The position numbers and the translations under genes were made by a program. Shown here piece by piece: positions 1 through 5,978 of a stretch of DNA of 8,430 nucleotides. Position 1 is the first letter of the stretch. Every line of letters starts with the position of its first letter. The notes below the pieces were generated by a model. It did no database searches. It saw nothing but the letters and a program-made list of their open reading frames with translations, and had not been told where the DNA came from. Location: contig QWQL01000213.1 in NCBI GenBank assembly GCA_003670825.1, positions 1-8,430 on the forward strand, read 5' to 3'. Source of the stretch: Planctomycetota bacterium (GTDB taxonomy: Bacteria; Planctomycetota; Planctomycetia; Pirellulales; UBA1268).

Positions 1-20
1 AGAGACTCTGCGCCGACCCG

Positions 21-50
21 AAAAAAACGCCACTTCAGGGGGGAGGTGGC
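21..50 (-). terminator. Possible minus-strand intrinsic terminator
   Basis: Read on the minus strand, GCCAC (46-50) and GTGGC (29-33) form a 5-bp stem around a 12-nt loop, followed after one C or G by seven T residues (A-run at 21-27 on the plus strand). This is the shape of a weak Rho-independent terminator for leftward transcription. No intact leftward gene lies immediately to the right, so it may be a relic, may stop transcription leaving the repeat-bounded cassette, or may be chance. The rest of 1-104 shows no gene I can support. Confidence 0.35.
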
Positions 51-104
51 CGACCCCGGGACCCGCTTTCTGGGCCGGGGCAAGCCCGGGAGGCGGGAGC
101 AACC

Positions 105-181
105 GGCTCACGAGTCGCTCAGCAGTAGGGCAACGCTTGTGGAAGTGCCATTGACCGGGCTATCCTTCGGCCCTTTTTCGA
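105..181 (+). repeat. Left inverted repeat bounding the TA cassette
   Basis: This segment matches the reverse complement of 1088-1164 without gaps. The central 28 bases (145-172, beginning GTGCCATTGACCGGGC) are identical to the reverse complement of 1097-1124. The outer 40 bases match at about 29 of 40 positions by hand, and the inner 9 share TTCGA. The perfect core is far longer than chance allows, and homology fades outward rather than stopping sharply. The inner edge is about 80 bp before the start of the nucleotidyltransferase gene. No transposase lies between the repeats, so if this is a transposon end the element is non-autonomous. It could instead be a dispersed genomic repeat that happens to occur twice here. 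Confidence 0.9.
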
Positions 182-206
182 AAGCTCGGTCGATTGCGAG
201 AGGCAG

Positions 207-212
207 TACAAT
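207..212 (+). promoter_or_regulatory. Candidate -10 element upstream of the nucleotidyltransferase gene
   Basis: TACAAT matches the sigma-70 -10 consensus TATAAT at five of six positions and lies inside the left inverted repeat boundary, so the cassette would carry its own promoter. No good -35 is found at 16-18 bp spacing (GCTCGG at 184-189), so this is weak. Initiation about 7 nt downstream would begin near 219 and give a leader of about 40 nt to the ATG at 261. Confidence 0.3.
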
Positions 213-260
213 GGGCGAGTGTTGTTGCTCGATGCCAGATGCCTCTCCGGAGAGCCGGCC

Positions 261-629
261 ATGGCGCACGCCGTCACCATTCCGCCCCAGTCTGCCGCCT
301 CGTTCGAGCGGTCACTTCGGCCGCTGCGCTCGGCAGGCTTGGTGCGGCTCGACGACGTCGAGGCCGCTGCGCTCGCGGCGGCCGTTGATGGAATCGTAGC
401 GGAATCGGTCGAACTGTTCGGCTCACGGACCGACCCTGCGAGCCGGGGCGGCGACATCGACGTGCTCATCCTGACGAGTGCACCGCGGTTCGAGACGTCC
501 CGGTGTGTGAGCAGCCGATTCTTTATGCACTGCGAGGAACGCATCGATGTCGTCGTGCTCGATCCCGACCGGCGCACGCCCGCCGAGGATGCGTTCCTGC
601 AGTCGCTGCGACGCGTGAGGATCACATGA
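261..629 (+). CDS. MntA-like nucleotidyltransferase, putative antitoxin
   Basis: A 122-aa minimal nucleotidyltransferase of the polymerase-beta superfamily. The signature is clear: G54-S55, nine residues, then D65-I-D67 (GGDIDVLI) for the metal- and NTP-binding site, and a third carboxylate at D96 in RIDVVVLD. In characterised MntA-HepT (type VII) pairs, this kind of enzyme transfers AMP to a tyrosine of the HEPN toxin and so neutralises it; that role is inferred here. I chose ATG 261 over the in-frame start at 219 because GGAGAG (249-254) sits 6 nt upstream of 261, and the extra 14 residues look unlike the family. The stop overlaps the next start as ATGA (626-629), so the pair is translationally coupled. 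Both genes lie inside the inverted repeats. A non-TA nucleotidyltransferase is possible but less likely given the partner. Confidence 0.88.
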   Translation: MAHAVTIPPQSAASFERSLRPLRSAGLVRLDDVEAAALAAAVDGIVAESVELFGSRTDPASRGGDIDVLILTSAPRFETSRCVSSRFFMHCEERIDVVVLDPDRRTPAEDAFLQSLRRVRIT

Positions 630-1057
630 CGGTCGAGCCGCTCCTTGCCGACTCCCAAGCGAAGCTAGGAGCCGCCCTCGAGCTCGTGTTCGCCTCGGAT
701 GCCGGCTATGCACCATTCGCTCCAGGCCGCATCTACTCTCCGCAGGAGCGGGAACCGTACGACGCCCTCAGCGACCGATTCCTGCGGGCGTTCGAGTCGA
801 GCCTGAAGTTCTTTCGCACCTGGGAACGGGTTCGGGAGGAGAATGTGTCGGAAACATTTCGCGACCTGCTCTTACGGATGGAAAAGATCGGCCTCATCAG
901 CGATCTGGCCACGTGGATTGCCCTGCGAGATCTTCGCAATCGGGTGGTGCACGACTACCTGCCCGACGAGCTAGCCGCCCTCTATGCGGCGATCATCGGC
1001 GAAGCCGTGCCGGAATTCCGCCGCCTCGACGCGGCTATCGCCAATCGGCTGCGGTGA
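626..1057 (+). CDS. HepT-like HEPN-domain toxin (putative RNase)
   Basis: A 143-aa, probably all-helical protein with the HEPN ribonuclease motif R104-N-R-V-V-H109 (RX4H, with the usual polar residue after R). It is followed by D110-Y111, giving the full RX4HXY signature of HepT toxins, in which the tyrosine is the residue AMPylated by MntA in studied systems. A helix around residues 50-66 (DRFLRAFESSLKFFRTW) resembles the first conserved helix of nucleotidyltransferase-partner HEPN proteins. The ATG at 626 overlaps the upstream stop as ATGA. An in-frame start at 503 would add 41 arginine-rich residues encoded wholly within the preceding gene, so I rejected it. RNA cleavage by a HEPN dimer, held in check by the upstream enzyme, is inferred from family knowledge. 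The stop is about 30 bp before the right inverted repeat. Confidence 0.88.
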   Translation: MTVEPLLADSQAKLGAALELVFASDAGYAPFAPGRIYSPQEREPYDALSDRFLRAFESSLKFFRTWERVREENVSETFRDLLLRMEKIGLISDLATWIALRDLRNRVVHDYLPDELAALYAAIIGEAVPEFRRLDAAIANRLR

Positions 1058-1087
1058 AGCCGGGCCCGGACGTCTCACACCTTCACC

Positions 1088-1164
1088 TCGAAGCTCGGCC
1101 GAAGGATAGCCCGGTCAATGGCACATCGGCAACCGTTTCCCGGCTCATGAGCGGCTCGCGAGCC
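1088..1164 (-). repeat. Right inverted repeat bounding the TA cassette
   Basis: This is the reverse-orientation partner of 105-181, with a perfect 28-bp core at 1097-1124 and about 62 of 77 positions matching overall by hand count. Its outer edge near 1164 coincides with the point where an IS91-like transposase reading frame on the minus strand loses family character and soon stops (TGA at 1145-1147). The repeat may therefore have inserted into, recombined with, or been the natural 3' end of that element. With the left copy it delimits about 1,060 bp. Confidence 0.9.
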
Positions 1165-1351
1165 GCGTGAGGATCTTTCGGATAGGGCCCGGCTCCGTGA
1201 TGAACGCGATGAGCCAGATGTTGCCGCCGCACCCTGGGCACTCCAGTGAAGACTCCTCGCCCACCCGGGCCATGAGTTTGGCCCAGGCTTTTGCGCGATG
1301 TGTCGTGCGAGCGGGGCTTTGCATGAGTTGTGCAGCAGCCTTCCGCGGCAT
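1145..1351 (-). pseudogene. IS91/IS801-like transposase C-terminal remnant
   Basis: The minus-strand frame encodes AWAKLMARVGEE, then a CPGCGG cysteine pair, then IAFITEPGPIRKILTRL. This order (WAxLLxRV, then CPxCGGxxxxIAFI, then xPxxIxxILxxL) is the familiar C-terminal end of IS91/IS801-type (Y2) transposases, which are normally several hundred residues long. Only roughly the last 45 residues survive, about 1163-1300. The frame ends with a few unrelated codons inside the right inverted repeat, and there is no catalytic tyrosine region or N-terminal zinc domain. It is a dead fragment, evidence of past mobile-element activity at this site. The residues from 1300 to 1351 are less recognisable. 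Confidence 0.72.
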
Positions 1352-1469
1352 GTCCGCCGACAGCCCCGCCGCAGCGGACGTCAGGCCCGCGCGGCGTCAC
1401 CGATCATAGCCGCCAAAAGTGGGTGCAGGTTTTCAAACGGCACCAGAAGCATGGCCGACTCTGCTTTCT

Positions 1470-1488
1470 CACAGGTTGAAAACCTGTG
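1470..1488 (-). terminator. Hairpin just downstream of glyA
   Basis: CACAGGTT (1470-1477) and AACCTGTG (1481-1488) form a perfect 8-bp stem with a 3-nt loop, starting five bases after the glyA stop codon. No T-run follows on the minus strand, so it is not a classic intrinsic terminator. It may act as a 3'-end stabiliser or a Rho-assisted stop. The rest of the stretch between the transposase remnant and glyA (1352-1469) shows nothing I can identify. Confidence 0.5.
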
Positions 1489-1493
1489 CTCCT

Positions 1494-2774
1494 TCAGGCG
1501 ATGGCCTCGGCGCCGGCCTGCAGCCGGGCGGCCGGCACCGGGAACTGCTCGGCGAGTTCGGCCACCTCGCGGCGGGTTGATTCGACCACCGACTCGTCGC
1601 CGGTGTGCTTCAGCGCCCGCAGGATCCACTGGGCGATCCGCTTCATCTCGTCGCCGCCCATCCCACGGGTAGTGAGGGCCGGCGTGCCGAGGCGGATGCC
1701 GGAGGGGTCCATCGGCTTCCGCTCGTCGTAGGGGATCATGTTCTTGTTGCAGGTGATCCCGCAGCGGTCGAGCGTCTCCTCGGCGAGCTTGCCACCGATA
1801 GAAAGCGGCGTGACGTCCACCAGCATCAGGTGGTTATCAGTGCCGCCACTGACGAGCTTCACGCCGCCGGAGGCGAGGCCCTCGGCGAGCACCTTGGCGT
1901 TGGCCACGACCTGCTTCGCATACGTCTTGAAATCGGGCCGCAGCGCCTCGCCGAAGGCCACGGCCTTTCCGGCGATCACGTGCATCAGCGGGCCGCCCTG
2001 CTGGCCGGGGAAGACCGACCGGTCGAGATCCTTGGCGTGGGCCTCGCGGCACATCGCGATTCCGCCGCGGGGGCCGCGGAGAGTCTTGTGGGTCGTGCTG
2101 GTCACGAAGTCGGCCACCGGCACCGGGTTGTCGTGGATGCCTGCGGCGACAAGGCCCGCGTAGTGGGCCATGTCGACCAGCAGCTTCGCCCCCACTTCGC
2201 GGGCGATCTCGGCGAACTTCCCATGGGGGATCTCGCGGGGATACGCGCTCGCCCCAGCCACGATCAGCTTCGGCTTGTGCTCGCGGGCGAGCCGGGCCAC
2301 CTGGTCGAAGTCGAGGAGGCAGTCTTCGCGGCGGACACCGTAGTGGACGAACTTGTAGAACACGCCCGAGGCGTTGAGCTTCATGCCATGCGTGAGGTGG
2401 CCGCCGTGGGCGAGGTCGAACGCCAGCACGGTGTCACCCGGCTGGATCGCCGCGAGATACACCGCCGCGTTGGCCTGGCTGCCGGAGTGCGGCTGCACGT
2501 TCACATGCTCGGCCCCAAACAGCCGCTTGAGCCGCTCTCGAGCGATGTCTTCCACCTTGTCTACGAACTCGCAGCCGCCGTAATACCGCCGGCCGGGATA
2601 GCCCTCGGCATACTTGTTGGTGAGCACGCTGCCCACCGCCTGCATCACGGCGGGGCTCGTGAAGTTTTCGCTGGCGATCATCTCGAGGCCGTCCTGCTGC
2701 CGCACCTGCTCCGCAGCGATGGAGGACCAGACCTCGGCATCCTCGAGTTCGACGAAGTTGGCGGGGGTGTGCAC
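1494..2774 (-). CDS. glyA: Serine hydroxymethyltransferase
   Basis: A cytoplasmic PLP enzyme that converts serine and tetrahydrofolate to glycine and 5,10-methylene-THF, the main source of one-carbon units. The protein is 426 aa, the usual bacterial length. The PLP-binding lysine is K230 in STTHKTLRGPRGG. D201 and H204 in VDMAHYAGLVAAG match the cofactor-contacting residues, SENF (35-38) and YAEGYPGRRYYGG (55-67) are the substrate and dimer-interface motifs, and HSGSQAN (96-102) and AHGGHLTHG (122-130) are intact. I chose GTG at 2774 because AGGAGG (2781-2786) lies 6 nt upstream and a good promoter lies about 40 nt further up. The longer frame from 2876 would start upstream of that promoter and adds a non-homologous basic stretch. 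It is transcribed divergently from the DUF1559 gene and appears monocistronic. Nothing suggests loss of activity. Confidence 0.98.
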   Translation of the reverse strand: MHTPANFVELEDAEVWSSIAAEQVRQQDGLEMIASENFTSPAVMQAVGSVLTNKYAEGYPGRRYYGGCEFVDKVEDIARERLKRLFGAEHVNVQPHSGSQANAAVYLAAIQPGDTVLAFDLAHGGHLTHGMKLNASGVFYKFVHYGVRREDCLLDFDQVARLAREHKPKLIVAGASAYPREIPHGKFAEIAREVGAKLLVDMAHYAGLVAAGIHDNPVPVADFVTSTTHKTLRGPRGGIAMCREAHAKDLDRSVFPGQQGGPLMHVIAGKAVAFGEALRPDFKTYAKQVVANAKVLAEGLASGGVKLVSGGTDNHLMLVDVTPLSIGGKLAEETLDRCGITCNKNMIPYDERKPMDPSGIRLGTPALTTRGMGGDEMKRIAQWILRALKHTGDESVVESTRREVAELAEQFPVPAARLQAGAEAIA

Positions 2775-2780
2775 CGAGAT

Positions 2781-2786
2781 CCTCCT
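2781..2786 (-). promoter_or_regulatory. Strong Shine-Dalgarno site fixing the glyA start
   Basis: On the minus strand AGGAGG precedes GTG (2774-2772) by 6 nt. This is a full-strength ribosome binding site and settles the choice of a GTG start over the upstream in-frame ATG at 2876. Confidence 0.85.
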
Positions 2787-2820
2787 GGCAGGCGGGCGGC
2801 GGGAAGCAGCAGATCGTTCG

Positions 2821-2849
2821 ATTGTGAAACGGCCGAGATAGACCGTCAA
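2821..2849 (-). promoter_or_regulatory. Sigma-70-like promoter of glyA
   Basis: On the minus strand TTGACG (2849-2844, five of six to the -35 consensus), a 17-bp spacer, and CACAAT (2826-2821, four of six to the -10 consensus). Initiation about 7 nt downstream would give a leader of roughly 40 nt that contains the AGGAGG site and ends at the GTG start. The geometry agrees independently with the chosen translation start. I see no operator or riboswitch fold in so short a leader. Confidence 0.65.
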
Positions 2850-3123
2850 CGATCGGTCCTTCGGCGGCCGCTTCACGAACCGGTCAAATCGTAGAGGGCC
2901 GCGTGTCGGCCGAGGAGGGGGGCCTACGAAACGTGGGGCATGAGGTCGCTCACCACCGCAGGAGATGGCCCGAGAAGTTAGCCCGAGAAGAGAGCCGGCT
3001 CCCCACTCACGACGGCGGGCACCGCATTCGACCCGTTGCGCTCGAGTGTCATTTTCGGCCGCGGCCCTCGCATGATAGTCTCCTGAAGTCAGTGACGTGG
3101 GGGGTATTCACCGGGGGTACTCG
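2850..3123. other. Divergent intergenic region between glyA and the DUF1559 gene
   Basis: Together with the glyA leader and promoter this makes about 350 non-coding bases between divergent starts. It contains a 10-bp direct repeat GCCCGAGAAG at 2968-2977 and 2981-2990 (13-bp period). A possible -10-like CATGAT (3071-3076) precedes the rightward gene but has no convincing -35. GGGGG (3113-3117) is the ribosome binding site of that gene. Short open frames here show no family character. Confidence 0.6.
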
Positions 3124-4107
3124 ATGCACAGGGATCGGTGTCGGCCGGGGGCCGGTTTCACGTTGGTGGAACTGCTGGTGGTGATCGCGATCATCGCCAC
3201 GCTCATCGGCCTGCTCCTGCCAGCCGTCCAGTCGGCCCGCGAAACGGCACGACGGACGACCTGCGCCTCATCGCTGCGGCAGCTGGGGCTGGGCGCGATC
3301 CGCTCGTACGAGGCGAAGCGATGCTTCCCCGCCGCCGGCAAGGATGCCTGCTACGAAGGCAACACCGGAGGACAGCAGCCGAGCCATCGGCAGTGCACGG
3401 CGGGCCCCACGCTTGCCCAGGGCGGTTGCTGCGGACCCGCCGATCTCGATCGGGTGGAGTGGAACTGGGGGTATCAGCTCCTGCCCTACCTCGAAGCCCA
3501 AACCATCCACGATCAGCCCTTCACGTCGGCGGGGCATGCCGTGGTGCGGCGGACGCCGATCCCGATCATGTACTGTCCTGCACGACGATCACCCGATCAG
3601 TCAGCCGGACGAGCCCGGACCGATTACGCGGCCTGCGTCGGCCACAGCAGCGGCAGCAGGGAGAGCCCTCCCACGGCCGGCGCGGCGGCGTTCGCCGGCC
3701 TGTCCGGACTGATCATCCGCACCGGTGCCGGTCACGTTCGCCACGCCCACGTGACCGACGGCCTCTCCAAGACGGTCATGTTCGGCGAGAAGCAGACCAA
3801 CCCGAAGGATTTCTCCACGCCGTTCGACGAGAACGAGACCTACGCCTCGGCAGGCTGGGCCGACACCGAGGTGCGCCGCGTGGGCAACCGCACCACCACG
3901 CCACAGCCAGACCGCGAGCATCCGTCGCTCACCGGAGGAGCGGCCACCGCCTCCTCGAGCCGCTTCGGGTCATCGCATCCCGCCGGCGTCTGCTTCGTGT
4001 GGGGCGACGGATCGACCCGCTGGATCAGCTACGGTGTGGATGGCGTTTCCTTTGAGCGGGCCTGCCGTCGCGACGACGGCCAGCTGCTCTCGACCGGTGA
4101 CCTCTGA
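3124..4107 (+). CDS. DUF1559 family protein with type IV pilin-like N-terminus
   Basis: A 327-aa planctomycete-type protein. The N-terminus holds a prepilin cleavage and methylation motif, G11/F12-TLVE16, followed by the hydrophobic helix LLVVIAIIATLIGLLLPAV (about 17-35) and then QSARETARRTTC, the usual start of DUF1559. The C-terminal family signatures are present: VTDGLSKTVMFGEK (210-223) and SSHPAGVCFVWGDGSTRWIS (283-302). It is probably processed by a prepilin peptidase and anchored in the membrane; no precise function is known for these large paralogous families. ATG 3124 is preferred over GTG 3097 because GGGGG lies 6 nt upstream and the leader then has normal length. Residues 67-103 are unusually cysteine-rich (C67, C76, C91, C102, C103). 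It is followed 28 bp downstream by a lipoprotein gene on the same strand. Confidence 0.95.
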   Translation: MHRDRCRPGAGFTLVELLVVIAIIATLIGLLLPAVQSARETARRTTCASSLRQLGLGAIRSYEAKRCFPAAGKDACYEGNTGGQQPSHRQCTAGPTLAQGGCCGPADLDRVEWNWGYQLLPYLEAQTIHDQPFTSAGHAVVRRTPIPIMYCPARRSPDQSAGRARTDYAACVGHSSGSRESPPTAGAAAFAGLSGLIIRTGAGHVRHAHVTDGLSKTVMFGEKQTNPKDFSTPFDENETYASAGWADTEVRRVGNRTTTPQPDREHPSLTGGAATASSSRFGSSHPAGVCFVWGDGSTRWISYGVDGVSFERACRRDDGQLLSTGDL

Positions 4108-4135
4108 GCATCTTTCATCACACCAGGAGCCATGT

Positions 4136-4348
4136 ATGCGGCTGACGCTTCCCGTGCGGAAGGTGTTTTTCATCGCGTTCGCCGACGTCCTCGCGGCCAT
4201 GGCGGCCGGTTGCGGCGGCGGTCTCACCGGCTCTCCAGCGACGGCGACCCCGTCGGCCGACGAGATTCGGCAGTCGGAACAGGCCGCGAACGCCGCCGCT
4301 GCTACGGAGGCGACCGTGATGCCAGCCGATGACGTCTCGAGCAAGTAG
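4136..4348 (+). CDS. Small lipoprotein, likely cotranscribed with the DUF1559 gene
   Basis: A 70-aa hypothetical protein. It has a basic N-terminus (MRLTLPVRK), a hydrophobic stretch VFFIAFADVLAAMAAG, and a lipobox-like AAGC with C26 as the probable lipidated residue (A rather than L at -3 is acceptable but suboptimal). A flexible Gly/Ser/Ala/Thr-rich tail follows, ending in a charged helix-like segment. AGGAG (4125-4129) sits 6 nt before ATG 4136; the ATG four bases earlier (4132) opens a different frame without a signal sequence. Tiny lipoproteins of this kind often follow DUF1559 genes in planctomycetes, so a joint surface role is likely, but the function is unknown. Its end overlaps the next frame by 20 bp if that gene starts at 4329. 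Confidence 0.75.
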   Translation: MRLTLPVRKVFFIAFADVLAAMAAGCGGGLTGSPATATPSADEIRQSEQAANAAAATEATVMPADDVSSK

Positions 4349-5978
4349 GCTGCTCGGGTCGGGACGAGCCTTCGCAGCAGGTGACGCCGTGGTCTCCGTT
4401 CGCACCCTTGCACTCGTCCTGGCGTCGGTCCTCACCGTCGGCTCTCCCTGCGCACTAGCCCAGCTCACCATCACAGAGCGGCTCTCGCTCACCGGCACCG
4501 TCGAGGCCGTAGCCGGTGGGCGGCTGACGATCCGCGATGACGAGGGCGGGCGGCACGAGGTCCGCGTGCAGAAGGCCGACGAGCAGAGCGTGCCACTGGC
4601 CGACGGCCGGCTGCTCGCATTTCCCGCCGACGTGCGAATCAGCGGCCCGGTCGATCCCGCGAAACTCAAGCCCGGCCAGGTCGTCTGCTTCCGCTGCCGC
4701 CTCTCGGCCAGGGCCGCGACCGACGGCGAGGTCTCGGAGATCACCGTCGTCGACGCCGGCGACGCCACGGTCGGCGTCGCCTGGAGCCATGGAACTCCCG
4801 AGGGGAACACGGCGGCCGACTGCGTGGTCACCGCGGCCGTGCTTCGCGCGAGCAAGGGGCGGCTTGCCGTGGAACTGCCCCCCGACACGCCGTTCAAGAA
4901 GAAGACGGTCATCGCCTGCAAGCTCACCGGCAGCGCGACCGCCGTGATCGAGAGCCGCGACCTCCGCCGGATCGAGCCGGGCGCGACCGTGGTCCGCCTC
5001 GAGGGCGTGAGACTCGACACGGGTGACGTGGTCGCCAAGACGCTGGTCGCGGAGAACCCCGCCGCCGCCACCATCGCGGCCCGCGGAGACGACGCTCTCG
5101 AAAACAAATACCGCTCGCTCTCCGCCGAGCCCCCGACCGAGCCGCGGCTCGTCCGCTCCCCCCACTTCGCCTTCCTCACCGACGTCTCCGACCGCGAGTG
5201 GGCGGTGATCCGCGACAAACTCGAGCGGATGGTCGGGCTGCTCGAACGCTTCTTTGGCCGAAAATCTACCGGCGTCGTCGAGGGATTCATCGTCCGCGAT
5301 CTCGCGGCCTGGCCGCGAGGCATGCTCCAGGAGCCGATGGGCATCGAGAAGATCCGACGCCGCGAGGGCGTCTGCTTCACGACGTCACTCGGACCGAACC
5401 GGCGGGCCGAGCTCTATTCCTGCACCGACCACGGCGTGATCCAGCGTGAGTGCGTGCATGGCTTCTGCCACCTCACCTTCGGATCGACGGGCCCCACATG
5501 GTTGGCCGAGGGAGTGGCCGAACTGGGAAACTACTGGCGGGATGGCGACCCGGCCGTCGAGATCGACCCGGTCGGCAACGGCTACCGCGCCGACCTCGCC
5601 GCCTGGCCCTGGAAGGCGAGGTTTCGACCGCTCGCCGCCGGGGTCCGGAGCACGGCCACGGTGCAGGCAGCGCGGGGCTGGCAGGCCAGCGGCGTCACGG
5701 TCGAGAAGGATCTGGCCTACGCGATCGCGGCCCCGGGCACGTGGCGGACCACGAAGGCGGGCGAGCCCTGCGACGCCGACGCCGACGGCGACGCGGGCCG
5801 CGGCCGGCTGGTAGCCGCGGTGTTTCACGACTTCACGCTCACCGCCGAACTCCCACTCGGCGCGGCGGCCACGTTCGTGGCTCCCACCGCCGGCCAGCTC
5901 TTTCTCCGCTGCGCGGACGACTGGACGCAACTCGCCGACAACGAAGGCGAGATCACCGTGACGATCAGCCGCGAGTGA
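4329..5978 (+). CDS. Secreted gluzincin peptidase-like protein (degenerate zinc site) with PA-IL-like C-terminal domain
   Basis: A 549-aa exported protein. It has a hydrophobic signal segment around residues 27-44 (LALVLASVLTVGSPCALA), then a beta-rich region (about 46-250) with two or three OB-like stretches such as SLTGTVEAVAGGRLTIRDDE. A peptidase-MA-like domain follows (about 275-435), containing QRECVHGFCHLTFGSTGPTW and LAEGVAE. In that family the motif is HExxH plus a downstream Glu ligand. Here the first His is R373 (codon CGT, one transition from CAT), while E374, H377 and E394 remain, so zinc binding and catalysis are doubtful. Residues about 450-549 (GTWRTTKAGEPCDADADGD, then FVAPTAGQLFLRCADDW, then LADNEG) resemble the PA-IL/LecA sugar-binding fold. 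The start is uncertain: ATG 4329 overlaps the lipoprotein, whereas GTG 4389 gives a more compact signal peptide; neither has a strong ribosome site. Confidence 0.85.
   Translation: MTSRASRLLGSGRAFAAGDAVVSVRTLALVLASVLTVGSPCALAQLTITERLSLTGTVEAVAGGRLTIRDDEGGRHEVRVQKADEQSVPLADGRLLAFPADVRISGPVDPAKLKPGQVVCFRCRLSARAATDGEVSEITVVDAGDATVGVAWSHGTPEGNTAADCVVTAAVLRASKGRLAVELPPDTPFKKKTVIACKLTGSATAVIESRDLRRIEPGATVVRLEGVRLDTGDVVAKTLVAENPAAATIAARGDDALENKYRSLSAEPPTEPRLVRSPHFAFLTDVSDREWAVIRDKLERMVGLLERFFGRKSTGVVEGFIVRDLAAWPRGMLQEPMGIEKIRRREGVCFTTSLGPNRRAELYSCTDHGVIQRECVHGFCHLTFGSTGPTWLAEGVAELGNYWRDGDPAVEIDPVGNGYRADLAAWPWKARFRPLAAGVRSTATVQAARGWQASGVTVEKDLAYAIAAPGTWRTTKAGEPCDADADGDAGRGRLVAAVFHDFTLTAELPLGAAATFVAPTAGQLFLRCADDWTQLADNEGEITVTISRE

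Noticed and set aside
157..178. Rho-independent terminator formed by GGGC, GCCC and TTTTT in the left repeat
   Set aside because: The stem is only 4 bp with a 9-nt loop, and the T-run is not shared by the right copy, so it is not a convincing terminator.
503..625. N-terminal extension of the HEPN protein from an upstream in-frame start
   Set aside because: The added residues are Arg/Cys/His-rich and lie wholly inside the nucleotidyltransferase gene; the ATGA-coupled ATG at 626 fits the family length.
119..658. 179-residue minus-strand frame opposite the nucleotidyltransferase gene
   Set aside because: Ser-rich, with no family character; the plus strand shows GSX9DXD and the coupled HEPN gene.
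105..1164. Integron cassette or CRISPR interpretation of the repeats
   Set aside because: The two copies are inverted, not direct, and only two copies with no regular spacers are present, so neither an attC array nor a CRISPR fits.
2775..2876. Longer glyA from an ATG at 2876
   Set aside because: The extra 34 residues are basic and not part of the family, and that start would lie upstream of the best promoter; GTG 2774 has a full Shine-Dalgarno.
1605..2894. 429-residue plus-strand open frame opposite glyA
   Set aside because: It is the antisense shadow of a certain glyA gene in high-GC DNA; the translation is His/Leu/Gly-rich and matches no family.
4118..5380. 420-residue minus-strand open frame opposite the lipoprotein and peptidase-like genes
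   Set aside because: Ser/Thr/Arg-rich composition without motifs; it runs across two genes that both show coding signatures on the plus strand.
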